A stretch of 64,000 nt of DNA. Source: CADCTB01 sp963768975 (GTDB lineage Bacteria; Actinomycetota; Acidimicrobiia; Acidimicrobiales; AC-14). The stretch's first letter is position 1; each line of letters starts with the position of its first letter. Location of the stretch: the NCBI GenBank assembly GCA_963768975.1, contig CAVYKB010000012.1, positions 248,001 through 312,000 on the forward strand. The letters are read 5' to 3'. A model generated the notes under the pieces. It did not search any database and was not told the DNA's origin. It was given only the letters and a program-made list of their open reading frames with translations. This document shows, in pieces, positions 38,831 to 47,696 of this stretch. The translations under genes and the position numbers were made by a program.

Positions 38831-39613
38831 CTAGAGGATGGGCGCGGGCGGGGGCGGGGCGGAGGGGCCGCCCGGGTCGGAGCCGTCGCCGACGCGTTCG
38901 CAGTTGACCACGGTGTCGAGGCCGTCGCCGCCGGAGCAGGCATCGTTGTTCGGTGCCGGGTTGATGGCCGGGTTGAGGGGCCCGGGCGGCGGCGCCTGCG
39001 GGTTGTCGCCGTTGACGTAGTCGCTGCCGCCGCCACCCACGACGTGGTCGCTGCCGAAATTGCCGTACAGGACGTCGTCGCCGTCGGCACCGACGACCAC
39101 GTCGTTGCCCGGGCCACCGAAGCCGACGTCGTCACCGTCGCCGGCGACCACCACGTCGTTGCCGCCGTTGCCGATCAGGTCGTCGTCTCCGTCCTCACCG
39201 AGCACGATGTCACGCCCGCCCGATGCGAAGACCAGGTCGTCGCCATCGCCGCCGAGCATGATGTCGTTGCTGCCCTGGGAAGAAGCGGGGTTGGCCATCT
39301 GGTCGTCGCCCACGATGACGTCGTTGCCACCGCCACCGTCGATCACGTCGCCGCCGCCGTTCCCGCAGATGATGTCGTTGCCCAGCCCGGCAAAGATGTG
39401 GTCGCGGCCCGGGCTGCCGACGATCACGTCGTCGCCGTCGGTTCCCACGATGTGGCCGGAACCGGCAATGGTGGCCACCGCCGGCGGTGCCTCGGGGTTG
39501 TAGAAGCATGTCGCACCGCCGCCTGGCCCCTGCACAGCGCTGGCCGTATGCAAGAGCAGCGGAGACAGCAGCAGCGCAGGGGTGCAGAGCGCAAACGCGA
39601 GTTTCCTCTTCAT
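38831..39613 (-). CDS. Secreted RTX-type calcium-binding repeat protein
   Basis: 260 aa from ATG 39613. A Sec signal peptide (MKRKLAFALCTPALLLSPLL) is followed by about twelve nonapeptide-like repeats of the GGxGxDxux type (GLGNDIICGNGGGDVIDGGG, GGNDVVVAGDGDDVGFGG). They form a calcium beta-roll. The C-terminus has a disulfide-like pair (NDACSGGDGLDTVVNCERVG) and a Pro-rich tail. The lack of a type I secretion tail and the presence of a Sec signal argue for a surface-associated structural protein. Confidence 0.85.
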   Translation of the reverse strand: MKRKLAFALCTPALLLSPLLLHTASAVQGPGGGATCFYNPEAPPAVATIAGSGHIVGTDGDDVIVGSPGRDHIFAGLGNDIICGNGGGDVIDGGGGNDVIVGDDQMANPASSQGSNDIMLGGDGDDLVFASGGRDIVLGEDGDDDLIGNGGNDVVVAGDGDDVGFGGPGNDVVVGADGDDVLYGNFGSDHVVGGGGSDYVNGDNPQAPPPGPLNPAINPAPNNDACSGGDGLDTVVNCERVGDGSDPGGPSAPPPPAPIL

Positions 39614-39739
39614 GCCGGTTCTCCTCGCCAACGGGAATGGTGGCGCCGGTCTACCCGGTCTGGCGACTTTCTGCACGGAATCTGTCCGCCGCCGGCGATC
39701 CGGGCCCGCCGCAGCCGCCGGCGGTACTATCGGCTGCCG

Positions 39740-39823
39740 GCCCGGATGGCGAAATCGGCAAACGCGATGGTCTCAAACACCATTGCCCGCGAGGGCTTGC
39801 GGGTTCGATTCCCGCTCCGGGCA
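39740..39823 (+). tRNA. tRNA-Leu (anticodon CAA)
   Basis: Acceptor stem GCCCGGA/TCCGGGC. The anticodon arm is ATGGT-CTCAAAC-ACCAT with anticodon CAA at 39774-39776. The long variable arm is that of class II tRNAs, and the T arm is GCGGG-TTCGATT-CCCGC. Discriminator A; CCA is not encoded. 84 nt. Confidence 0.93.
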
Positions 39824-39907
39824 CGCCATCTTCGACCAGACACCGCTAAATATCCGTCGTGCGGCGGCCGATGTCTCTCCAAGGCGCTCAGGAGAGAGGG
39901 GTGTGAC

Positions 39908-41428
39908 ATGCCGTCGAGGAACCGGGTCAGTCGGCATGCAACATGGCGGCACCGGCTGGCTGCGCTGGCGGCCGTCGTCACTCTGTTCGCAGGGACCGTC
40001 GTGATGCGGGCCGCTCCCGCCGGCGCCGCCATTGACAATGCCGATGCCTTGCAGGCGCGTGTCCGGGCCGAACTCGCGGTCTTCACCGGCTGGCTCCAGG
40101 CCAACGGCGTGCAGGGATACATCGGCGAGGTCGGCTGGCCCAACAACGCCGACGCCGCCTCGTGGAACGCTGTGGCGACGAAGTGGTACGCCGACGCGGC
40201 TGCGGCCGGGCTGTGGACGACGGCGTGGTCAGCGGGCGAGTGGTGGGGCTGCAACTACAAGCTCTCGGTGTACGTCTGGTCGACGTGCTCGTCGATGGAC
40301 GGCAGCCTCCAGGTCGCCCGCCCCCAGGCGTCGGTGATCGAGGCGCAGGCCGGCGCCGACCGCAGGGGGGTCAACATGAGCGGCGGCGACTTCGGAACCC
40401 CTGGTCCGCTCGACATCACCTCGGCGTTCTCCAACGCCAACCCCGGCACCTACAACACGGCCTACCACTTCGACACCGAGCAGTCCTTCAACTACGTCGC
40501 ATCGAGGGGGATCAGCCTGGTCCGCCTCCCCGTGCGCTGGGAGCGGGTGCAACGCACCCTCGGCGGCGCTCTCGACGGGGCCGAGGTGCAGCGCATCACC
40601 GACGCCGTGGCCCAGGCTCGTTCGGCCGGTATGCGGGTGATCATCGACATCCACAACTACGGCGCCTACTGGCTGTCGGACGGAACCCAGGGCGTGCGCC
40701 GTGCCATCGGCTCCGCCGAGGTGACCGAGGGTCACTTCGCCGCCCTGTGGGCCAACCTCAGCTCGGCCTTCAAGGGCAACGCCGGCGTGGTCGGCTACGG
40801 CCTGATGAACGAGCCGGTCGCCATGGGCGGGCCGCTGGCGTGGGAGCAGGCCTCGCAGTCGGCGGTGACGGCCATCCGGAACAACGGAGACCCGAAGCTC
40901 GTGCTGGTGCCCGGCTACAACTGGTCGGGAGCGCAGCAGTGGACCACCCAGCACCCCCGTGCGTGGATCGCCGACACCAACATCCGGTACGAGGCCCACC
41001 ACTACTGGGACCGGAACAACTCGGGTGCCTATTCGCATGACTACGGCGCCGAGGTGGCGGACGCCCAGGTCAGGGGCTACACCGCCACCATCCCGATCTC
41101 GCTGGCGCCGGCCATCGCCGGTTCGGGCTGGTACTCGAACGGGACACAGGTTGCATCAGGGAAGGCCGGGACGGTCGTGCGGGCGTACGCCGTGAAGGCT
41201 GTACAAGGGGTCCCGTACAAGCTCATCCTCGCCACCGAAGGGTGCAGCGTTGTCGTCGCCGTGCTCAACGAATCGACGCTCTACGCGGGACCGTCCGGAC
41301 TCATCGGTACGACCCGAGGAACTATCCCACCCTTGACGTTGCCCGGCGACTACGCGGTGTGCTTCCGGAACCTCGACGGGCCGCCGACGGCCACCGGCGG
41401 CCTGAGGTTCACCGTGCCGATTCTGTAG
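39908..41428 (+). CDS. Secreted GH5-type glycosidase with permuted order
   Basis: 506 aa with a Sec signal peptide (about residues 1-40). The segment normally found at the C-terminus of GH5 cellulases stands at the N-terminus. It has WLQANGVQGYIGEVGWPNN with candidate nucleophile E74, then the beta-8 stretch LWTTAWSAGEWWG. After a linker come the strands normally first: RRGVNMSGGDFG (153-163), VASRGISLVRLPVRWERV, RVIIDIHNYG, and GYGLMNEPVAMGG with acid/base E302. The last is YEAHHYWD at 361-368, after which no second nucleophile motif follows. The final 110 residues form a beta domain with a cysteine pair. It probably cleaves beta-glucans outside the cell. ATG 39908 has a GGAGAG ribosome site. 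Confidence 0.85.
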   Translation: MPSRNRVSRHATWRHRLAALAAVVTLFAGTVVMRAAPAGAAIDNADALQARVRAELAVFTGWLQANGVQGYIGEVGWPNNADAASWNAVATKWYADAAAAGLWTTAWSAGEWWGCNYKLSVYVWSTCSSMDGSLQVARPQASVIEAQAGADRRGVNMSGGDFGTPGPLDITSAFSNANPGTYNTAYHFDTEQSFNYVASRGISLVRLPVRWERVQRTLGGALDGAEVQRITDAVAQARSAGMRVIIDIHNYGAYWLSDGTQGVRRAIGSAEVTEGHFAALWANLSSAFKGNAGVVGYGLMNEPVAMGGPLAWEQASQSAVTAIRNNGDPKLVLVPGYNWSGAQQWTTQHPRAWIADTNIRYEAHHYWDRNNSGAYSHDYGAEVADAQVRGYTATIPISLAPAIAGSGWYSNGTQVASGKAGTVVRAYAVKAVQGVPYKLILATEGCSVVVAVLNESTLYAGPSGLIGTTRGTIPPLTLPGDYAVCFRNLDGPPTATGGLRFTVPIL

Positions 41429-41585
41429 AAGCGAACGTGTGTTCAGCAGCCGGGACACAAAGATGGAGCCCCGAGGAAGATTCCCTTCTTCCGGCCCGAG
41501 AGCCGATTTCCAGGTTGCCCCCTTGGGACTCCGAGGCTCACTTTAAGGATGGCGCCCCGGCCTGTCAAGGGCCTTCTTCGCCCGC

Positions 41586-42143
41586 TCATACTCCCCATGC
41601 CGGCGCCCGCTCCAGAAGGAAGCGGCTGACGGCCAGGCACCGGTCGAGCAGGTCGCACAGAAGCTCCTCGCCGGCCCACACCTTGGCCAGCGAGACCTGC
41701 TGGCGGGCCACGATCGTCAGGCTGCGCTCGGGCGCGTCGGTGACGGATCCGAAGGAGTCGATGGCCGAGACCTCGAGCGGCAGCTCGGGCCCGCCCACGC
41801 CGGCCAGGTCGGTGGCCAGCACCAGCAGGTCCGGCCCGTTGGGCAGAGGTGGAAGCGCCCACGTGAACGTCAGCGGGAACGAGAACTCATCGGGGGGCTC
41901 GTCGTCGTCGGGAAGGTTGGCGGCCACGTCCTCGAAGGCCAGCAGGACCCTGGGCTCGACTTCGAGGGCCAGGTGCAGGTCCAGCGGGCCCCCGCACCCC
42001 TCCTCGGGGTGGAGGTCGACCTCCCAGACCTGGCGTAGCGAGTACGTCTCGACGAAATGACGCTCATCGTGGACATGGAAGCCATGGTCCACGGCGTGGT
42101 CTTTCAGTTCTGCGACGTACCCCGCCACGTCGATGGCGGCCAA
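41586..42143 (-). CDS. Hypothetical protein
   Basis: About 185 aa. The start is TTG 42143 (MAAIDVAGYVAELKDHAVDH) or a later GTG at 42128. The protein is acidic and soluble, with HFVETYSLRQVWEVDLHPEE and SFPLTFTWALPPLPNGPDLL. The long upstream frame overlaps the divergent phosphatase gene and is not used. It resembles actinobacterial proteins of unknown function; no motif recognised. Confidence 0.65.
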   Translation of the reverse strand: MAAIDVAGYVAELKDHAVDHGFHVHDERHFVETYSLRQVWEVDLHPEEGCGGPLDLHLALEVEPRVLLAFEDVAANLPDDDEPPDEFSFPLTFTWALPPLPNGPDLLVLATDLAGVGGPELPLEVSAIDSFGSVTDAPERSLTIVARQQVSLAKVWAGEELLCDLLDRCLAVSRFLLERAPAWGV

Positions 42144-42224
42144 GCAGTACCTCCTGGGACAACGGCTACGGGACGGGCCGAGCGTAGGCCAGGCGCCCTC
42201 CCAATCGAAGTAGCGTGACCGAGG

Positions 42225-42989
42225 GTGACCGACGACGTGCTCCTCGCCGTGCTCTCCGACACGGTTGCGGCGGTCCGGGCCGCTCTCGACGGCCTCGGCG
42301 ATTGGGGGCCGGCGGGCACCCGCCCCGGCCAGTACTACTCCGACATCGCCGCCGACCGGGCTGCGCTCGACGTGCTGCGGGGCGCCGGCCTCGGGGTGCT
42401 GAGCGAGGAGACCGGCCCCCACAACACCGACAATGACCTCGTGGTGGTGCTCGATCCTGTCGACGGCTCCACCAACGCGGCTCGGGGCATCCCGTGGTTC
42501 GCCACCAGCCTGTGCGCGGTCGACGCCCAAGGCGCCCGCATGGCCCTCGTCGTGAACCAGGCGACCGGGGAGCGGTTCGAGGCGGTCCGGGGTGGGGGAG
42601 CGCTGCGCGACGGCCGCCCGACGGGGCCGACCACGTGCACCCGCCTCGACGACGCTGTCCTCGGCCTGACGGGCTACCCGCCGGCGGACCTGGGCTGGCG
42701 GCAGATGCGCTCGCTGGGCGCTGCCGCCCTCGACCTGTGCGCCGTGGCCTGCGGTCACCTCGACGCGTACATCGACTGCTCCAACCACGCCCACAGCCCG
42801 TGGGACTACCTGGGCGGCATGCTCGTGTGCCAGGAGGCCGGCGCCTCGATCGCGGAGGCGTCGGGCCGCGAGCTGGTGGTGCTCGGCTGGACCGACCGGC
42901 GGGTGCCCGTGGCGGCGGCCACGCCGGCGTTGCTGGCCGAGGCCGTGGCCGCCCGTGGCGGGTTCCCGGTCCCGGCCACAGTCGCCTGA
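42225..42989 (+). CDS. Inositol monophosphatase-family phosphatase
   Basis: 254 aa, GTG start. The metal-binding motifs of the IMPase fold are present: GVLSEETG (about residue 63) and LDPVDGSTNAARGIPWFATS (about 78), plus the C-terminal HSPWDYLGGMLVCQEAGAS. Substrate could be inositol phosphate, histidinol phosphate or a sugar bisphosphate; the sequence does not tell. The Nudix gene starts 3 nt after its stop. Confidence 0.9.
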   Translation: MTDDVLLAVLSDTVAAVRAALDGLGDWGPAGTRPGQYYSDIAADRAALDVLRGAGLGVLSEETGPHNTDNDLVVVLDPVDGSTNAARGIPWFATSLCAVDAQGARMALVVNQATGERFEAVRGGGALRDGRPTGPTTCTRLDDAVLGLTGYPPADLGWRQMRSLGAAALDLCAVACGHLDAYIDCSNHAHSPWDYLGGMLVCQEAGASIAEASGRELVVLGWTDRRVPVAAATPALLAEAVAARGGFPVPATVA

Positions 42990-42992
42990 GTC

Positions 42993-43484
42993 TTGCCTCC
43001 CGCCCGGCGCACCCAGACCCTTTTCCTTGCTGCGTACAAGCGGCTGCCCCAGGTGATGCGGACGCTGCTGATCCGTATGGGGACGCCGTCGTTCCACGTG
43101 GGTGCCATCTGTGTCGTGGAGCGGCCAGACGGTCACCTGCTGCTCGTGCGCCAATCCTACCGGCGTGAGGGCTGGGGGTTTCCCGGCGGGCTGATGCGCC
43201 GAGGCGAGGACCCGGGCGACGCCGCCCGACGGGAGCTCCACGAGGAGTTGGGCGTCGACGTCGACCTCCGGGGGCTGCCCGTGGTGGTCATCGACTCCCC
43301 CCAGCGCCGGGTCGACGTGGTCTTCCAAGCCAGCCTCCGGGAGGGGTCGGCGCAACCCGAGGGCACGCAGCACTCCCCGGAGATCTCCGAAGCCCGCTGG
43401 TTTCCTCCCGACGGTCTCCCTGAGCTGCTACCGGAGGCCACCGCCGCACTGATCCAGCTCGGGCGCACCTACCCGCCGCGGTAG
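42993..43484 (+). CDS. Nudix hydrolase
   Basis: 163 aa from TTG 42993. The Nudix box is complete: GGLMRRGEDPGDAARRELHE followed by ELGV (GX5EX7REUXEEXGU). The fold starts at FHVGAICVVERPDGHLLLVR. Hydrolyses a nucleoside diphosphate linked to X; substrate unknown. Directly follows the IMPase-family gene, so probably co-transcribed. Confidence 0.92.
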   Translation: MPPARRTQTLFLAAYKRLPQVMRTLLIRMGTPSFHVGAICVVERPDGHLLLVRQSYRREGWGFPGGLMRRGEDPGDAARRELHEELGVDVDLRGLPVVVIDSPQRRVDVVFQASLREGSAQPEGTQHSPEISEARWFPPDGLPELLPEATAALIQLGRTYPPR

Positions 43485-43537
43485 GCCTTTCATTCTGAGG
43501 CCGGCGCCTCCGCCGGCCCCCTAGGCTGGTCCGCCCG

Positions 43538-43611
43538 GGGCGCTTAGCTCAGCTGGTTAGAGCACATCCCTTACAAGGATGGGGTCGGGGGTTCGAGTCC
43601 CTCAGCGCCCA
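43538..43611 (+). tRNA. tRNA-Val (anticodon TAC)
   Basis: Acceptor GGGCGCT/AGCGCCC, D arm GCTC-AGCTGGTTA-GAGC, anticodon arm CATCC-CTTACAA-GGATG with anticodon TAC at 43572-43574. The T arm is GGGGG-TTCGAGT-CCCTC; discriminator A. 74 nt, CCA not encoded. An integrase relic abuts its 3' end. Confidence 0.95.
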
Positions 43612-43850
43612 CCCCCGTGACCAGCGGTTCTGTCCCTCCAGGGGCCAGCGGCGGAACCGCCAGGCCGCGGTGAGGCCCCATGGGTTTCACGCCACAAGCT
43701 GTCGAGGGCCTCAGCGATGCGCTCGTCGAAGTTCTCCAGGAGGTGGTCGTACCGGTCCAGCGTGACCATCACCGAGCCGTGGCCCATGCGCTCGGAAATG
43801 GCCGTCGAGTGGCGACAAGCGGCGGTCTGACCGGCGATCCCAGCGGCGAC
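43602..43850 (-). pseudogene. Tyrosine integrase C-terminal relic
   Basis: The open frame reads GQTAACRHSTAISERMGHGS and then VMVTLDRYDHLLENFDERIA. This is the C-terminal end of a phage-type tyrosine recombinase, with the RH box, the GH turn and the catalytic tyrosine in TLDRYDHL. No N-terminal domain or start is present upstream. It sits directly at the 3' end of tRNA-Val, the usual attachment place of such integrases, so a decayed integrated element is likely. Confidence 0.75.
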
Positions 43851-43892
43851 CTCCGAAGGCGAGGATGAGGTCAGTCCGGACCACCCCGAGGT

Positions 43893-44276
43893 CTAACCCA
43901 ACGTCAATCGGCGACCAAACCATTCCGTCGCCCAGTCCGGCTCGCCATCGTGGACCTCGACGAGCACGCGGCTTGGATCACGCCGGCCCACCCGGTCCTC
44001 GGAGGTCGCGTCGAGCGGATTGCAATACTCCGGCAGCACCGAGGTCCGGGTCGCCTTCGCCTCGAACCAGAACGAGCCGCCGTAGTCGACGTACACGACC
44101 ACGTCCTCGACATCGCCCTCGGGATCGGACCAGCCATCGCGGCCCTCGAAGTAGGCGTCCGTCGCTTCCATGGCGGTGTCGAAGAGGCGGGGCACGAGGA
44201 GGTTCGATGTCCCGTGATAGTTCCCGACCTTGACGGTCCCGTCGCCGAAGCGGACGAGCGCGATGCCGCTACTCAT
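43893..44276 (-). CDS. Hypothetical protein in accessory region
   Basis: 127 aa from ATG 44276 (MSSGIALVRFGDGTVKVGNY). Acidic, soluble; contains DAYFEGRDGWSDPEGDVEDV and VYVDYGGSFWFEAKATRTSV. Not recognised. Its place beside the integrase relic suggests acquired DNA. Confidence 0.5.
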   Translation of the reverse strand: MSSGIALVRFGDGTVKVGNYHGTSNLLVPRLFDTAMEATDAYFEGRDGWSDPEGDVEDVVVYVDYGGSFWFEAKATRTSVLPEYCNPLDATSEDRVGRRDPSRVLVEVHDGEPDWATEWFGRRLTLG

Positions 44277-44848
44277 CGCTGCCGACCGGCCCGACCCGCT
44301 TGTTCGCCGATGAGAGGTTCTGACGGGTGATCGACGCGTTGCGTCGATGCACTGCTTCAGTGCGTCGACTATCCATCTGCGATGTCGACATCTGGAGCGG
44401 ACGAATGAGCAGGCATCTCGCTGAGCTTGTACCCCCGGGTTCCAGCGGGCTAACGGCCGCGCGTCGTAACGGCAGGAGCGCGCTACGAGCAGTAATCGGC
44501 GTCCGGCGGGGTGGTCAGCTTGTGAGTCCCAGGAGCGGTTGTTCGCCGGGAAGAGTTGAACGGGATGGCATCCGCTATTTCGCCTCCGTGCATGTCGAGG
44601 TGGTCCTCGTAGCGCTCTTGTCGACATCGTGCTTCGGGGGCGTGCCGATCACCTGGGCGACATGCGACTCGCAGACCTGAAGCAGGCTGTCTCGTCGCTC
44701 CTGGCGCGGATCGATCCGGTGGGGCACCCACGGATCTGACTGACGCGGCCCCACGCTTCGCTCACGTGCAGCTGGACTGGTTGCCGTCGACGTCGGTGAT
44801 GAGCACCGCCACCTGCGAGACGGGGGGCACCTCCATGATCGGCGTTGG
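44277..44848. other. Gene-poor stretch with decayed coding fragments
   Basis: 572 nt with lower GC than the rest and no convincing gene. On the plus strand a frame near 44590-44742 reads DIVLRGRADHLGDMRLADLK followed by QAVSSLLARIDPVGHPRI and a stop, which looks like a protein C-terminus without its beginning. On the minus strand a 24-codon frame at 44762-44836 ends DVDGNQSSCT. Both may be remnants. Confidence 0.45.
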
Positions 44849-46015
44849 TCAGCGGCACACCATGGCTGTCGGGTCCTCGCCCTGCAGCGTCAGCACCCGA
44901 GCAACCGCCTCGTCGAGGCGGGACTCGGGCAGGCGGCCGTCCGCCACCGCGGCCATGACCGCGTCGCGCATCGCCGGCGCCTTGTCCCCGGCCGTGGCCA
45001 GCACCAGGTCGGCGCCGGCCATGAGAGCCAAAACCGTTGCCTCTGGCAGTGACCGCTGCTCGACAATGGCGTCCATGCCGACCGCGTCGGTGATTGCCAC
45101 CCCTGCGAAGCCGAGCGACCGCAGCATCTGGTAGGCGGCCGGCTCGAGGCTGGCCGGCAACGTTCCCAATGCCCGGAAGGTCACGTGCGACATCATCACC
45201 GCGGCCACGCCGCCAGCGATGACCGGACCGAACCCTGCGGTCGCTGCCGCCCGGATCTCGGGGAGCGAAGTGGTGGACACCACCGGGCCGTCGTGGCTGT
45301 CGGGCAGGTCCCCCTGACCGGGGAAGTGCTTCGCCGTGGCCGCCACGCCGGCACGCCGGAGCCCTTCGGCGAAGGCGGCGGCGCGCGGGCCCGACTCCTC
45401 TGGCGTGATGGCGAAGGCCCGGTCGCCGACAGCCCCACCGGCCGGTCCGCCGTCGGCATCGACGACAGGGGCGAGGACCAGGTCAAATCCGAGGTCGTGC
45501 AGGACCCGACCCCGTTCGGCCGCCACGGTGGCAATGTCGGCCAGCGGTCGCTGACCGAGGGTTCGGGCCGACGGCGTGCTTCCCACGATGGGGCGCAGCC
45601 TCGACACTCGTCCGCCCTCCTCGTCGACAGCCACCAGCAGCTTCCCGGGTGCGCGTGCTCGGAGGTCAGCGATGAGCCGACGCGTCTGCGTCGAATCGAG
45701 GATGCTGGGCCCCAGGAGGATCACGCCGCCCACACCCAGGGCCGCAACACTGGCCGCCACGGGCGCCTCGGCAGTCGTGGCGTCGTTGATGCCCACGGCG
45801 AGGACCGTGGCCGCACGGGCGGCAAGGGGTGCCGGCTGGCAGGGCTGTGTGGTGGCGGTCGTGGTCGAGGAGCCGAGCGGTGCGGCGGCCTCGACGACGC
45901 TGGTCGGTTCGGCAGCCGGTTCCACCGGCCCGCCCTCGCCGGCGCAAGCGCCTCCCACCAGCGCGTACACCAGCGCAGCGGCGACCCGACGACCGGAGGG
46001 GAGCCGAACCAGCAT
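44849..46015 (-). CDS. GH3 family lipoprotein (NagZ-like beta-N-acetylhexosaminidase)
   Basis: 388 aa from ATG 46015. A lipoprotein signal ends in LVGGAC, then a Thr/Pro linker. The GH3 barrel shows VAVDEEGGRVSRLRP, the family KHFPGQGD (residues about 240) with a neighbouring DSHDG, and the late AITDAVGMDAI. NagZ-type enzymes remove GlcNAc from peptidoglycan fragments. Being exported rather than cytoplasmic, it may act in wall turnover or chitin-oligosaccharide use. Confidence 0.88.
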   Translation of the reverse strand: MLVRLPSGRRVAAALVYALVGGACAGEGGPVEPAAEPTSVVEAAAPLGSSTTTATTQPCQPAPLAARAATVLAVGINDATTAEAPVAASVAALGVGGVILLGPSILDSTQTRRLIADLRARAPGKLLVAVDEEGGRVSRLRPIVGSTPSARTLGQRPLADIATVAAERGRVLHDLGFDLVLAPVVDADGGPAGGAVGDRAFAITPEESGPRAAAFAEGLRRAGVAATAKHFPGQGDLPDSHDGPVVSTTSLPEIRAAATAGFGPVIAGGVAAVMMSHVTFRALGTLPASLEPAAYQMLRSLGFAGVAITDAVGMDAIVEQRSLPEATVLALMAGADLVLATAGDKAPAMRDAVMAAVADGRLPESRLDEAVARVLTLQGEDPTAMVCR

Positions 46016-46111
46016 CGACTCGACAGTACTGACGCGTTCGGTCGGGTTGGGACGGTCCGTCCGGGGAGAGACACTTCCCACTGTGAGCACGCCTGATCAC
46101 CCCCGCAACTG

Positions 46112-47086
46112 ATGGCCACCATCGGCTACCACGCCTCCCACGAGCAGCATCCACCCAGCCGGCTGCTTCGCGATGTCCGGCTGGCCGAGGAGGCCGGGTT
46201 CCAGGCCGTCTCCTCCTCCGACCACTTCGCCCCTTGGGGCGAGGACCAGGGCGAGTCCGGCTACACATGGTCCTGGCTCGGGGCTGCGATGCACGCCACT
46301 TCGCTGCCCTTTGGCGTCGTGACCGCTCCTGGCCAGCGGTACCACCCGGCGGTGCTGGCCCAGGCCATCGCCACGGTCGCCGAGCTGTTCCCCGGGCGGC
46401 TCACCGTCGCCCTCGGCTCCGGGGAGGCGCTCAACGAGCACATCACGGGGGACCGCTGGCCCGACAAGGCGGCCCGCGACGAGCGGCTCTTCGAGTGCGT
46501 CGAGGTGATCCGGGGGCTGCTCGCCGGCGAGGAGGTGAGCGTCGCCGGCCACGTGCGCGTCGACCGAGCCCGGCTGTGGACGCTCCCACAAACGACACCC
46601 CGGCTCTTCGGCGCTGCGCTGAGCACGAAGACGGCTCGATGGTGCGGCGGCTGGGCGGACGGACTCATCACCGTCAACCAGCCAGTCGATGCGTTGTGCG
46701 AGGTGATCGACGCCTTCCGGGAAGGAGGCGGCGCCGGCAAGCCGGTCACGGTGCAGGCGAAGGTCTCCTGGGCACCGACCGAGGACGAGGCGCTCGCCGT
46801 CGCTCACCAGCAGTGGCGCACCAATGTCTTCCCTTCGCCCGTCATGGCCGATCTGGAGCAGGTCGCGCAGTTCGAAGCGATCGCTGCGTTCGTCCGCCCC
46901 GAGGACATGCACGCCTCCGTGCTCGTCTCCTCCGACCTCGGTCGGTTCCGGGACTGGCTTCAAGAGCTGCTGGAGCTTGGCATCGACAACCTGATCGTCC
47001 ACCAGATGGCCAAGGAGCAACGGCCGTTCATCGACGCCTTCGGTTCCGAGATCCTTCCGTCCCTGAACGGAGAGGTCGACAGGTAG
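46112..47086 (+). CDS. LLM-family (luciferase-like) oxidoreductase
   Basis: 324 aa. Barrel with MATIGYHASHEQHPPSRLL, AEEAGFQAVSSSDHFAPWG, VTAPGQRYHPAVLAQAIATV and LGSGEALNEHITGDRWP. This pattern fits the F420/flavin-dependent LLM class, in particular the subgroup annotated as TIGR03885 (family knowledge). Uses F420 or FMN as cofactor; substrate unknown. A tRNA 3'-end fragment follows 15-60 nt after the stop. Confidence 0.85.
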   Translation: MATIGYHASHEQHPPSRLLRDVRLAEEAGFQAVSSSDHFAPWGEDQGESGYTWSWLGAAMHATSLPFGVVTAPGQRYHPAVLAQAIATVAELFPGRLTVALGSGEALNEHITGDRWPDKAARDERLFECVEVIRGLLAGEEVSVAGHVRVDRARLWTLPQTTPRLFGAALSTKTARWCGGWADGLITVNQPVDALCEVIDAFREGGGAGKPVTVQAKVSWAPTEDEALAVAHQQWRTNVFPSPVMADLEQVAQFEAIAAFVRPEDMHASVLVSSDLGRFRDWLQELLELGIDNLIVHQMAKEQRPFIDAFGSEILPSLNGEVDR

Positions 47087-47100
47087 CGGCGCCAGGGAGG

Positions 47101-47144
47101 GCGTGTCCGGACATCGGTCGAGGGTTCGATCCCCCCGGCGCCCA
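47101..47144 (+). pseudogene. tRNA 3'-end fragment
   Basis: The tail GAGGG-TTCGATC-CCCCC-GGCGCCC-A has the form of a T arm (one mismatch), acceptor 3' strand and discriminator, but the D and anticodon arms are missing. It resembles the tRNA-Val 3' end at 43587-43611 (ends GCGCCCA), with several differences. Such fragments are left by integration or excision at tRNA genes. Confidence 0.6.
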
Positions 47145-47276
47145 CTGTGACAATCACCCTGCAGGGACTTCGGACGGTCCTCTACCCGTCGCCGGACCTC
47201 GAGGCGGCAAGGCCTGGTGGACGGGCCTGGGGGTATCGTCAGCTTCATCCGCAGTCCCCAGTTCGGGGGGTGGGGC

Positions 47277-47696
47277 TCAGCCCACCGGCGCGAGCTCTCC
47301 CAGCACGGCCGCCGGCCGCCGCCAGCGGCGGGCGGGCGCCGGCGCCGGCTCGTCGACCGGTTCGACCACCTCGGCCACGCGGGCGGCCCGATCGGCGGAG
47401 TAGGCCAGCAGGCCGATGTAGGCGATGAAGGCGTCGACCAGGAACAGGTGGACGATCAGGACGACCCGGAACGTCGGAAGCAGGCCGACGAACAGGGTGG
47501 CGGCCATGGCAACGAGCAGGCCGCCGGCGATGCGCCGGCGGCGCTGGACCCGTACCGATCGGGGCAGCGCCGGCTCAGATGCCGGCGCCGACCCGAGACT
47601 GACGAGGAACGCCTCCTGGCGGGCCGCGTGGGCCCGGAGCGCGGGCGGGACGACCACCGCAGCCAGGATCAGCGCCAACAGCAGGACTATGCCCAC
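47277..47696 (-). CDS. Hypothetical membrane protein
   Basis: 139 aa from GTG 47696. Three hydrophobic helices: MGIVLLLALILAAVVVPPAL, IAGGLLVAMAATLFVGLLPT and VVLIVHLFLVDAFIAYIGLL, the last two divided by a short Phe-Arg turn. The C-terminal tail is rich in Glu/Pro/Arg. No family recognised; common in actinobacteria near cell-wall genes. Confidence 0.65.
   Translation of the reverse strand: MGIVLLLALILAAVVVPPALRAHAARQEAFLVSLGSAPASEPALPRSVRVQRRRRIAGGLLVAMAATLFVGLLPTFRVVLIVHLFLVDAFIAYIGLLAYSADRAARVAEVVEPVDEPAPAPARRWRRPAAVLGELAPVG

Noticed and set aside
44327..44680. A 117-codon plus-strand frame
   Set aside because: Basic, low-complexity start and no family pattern; lies in a decayed region.
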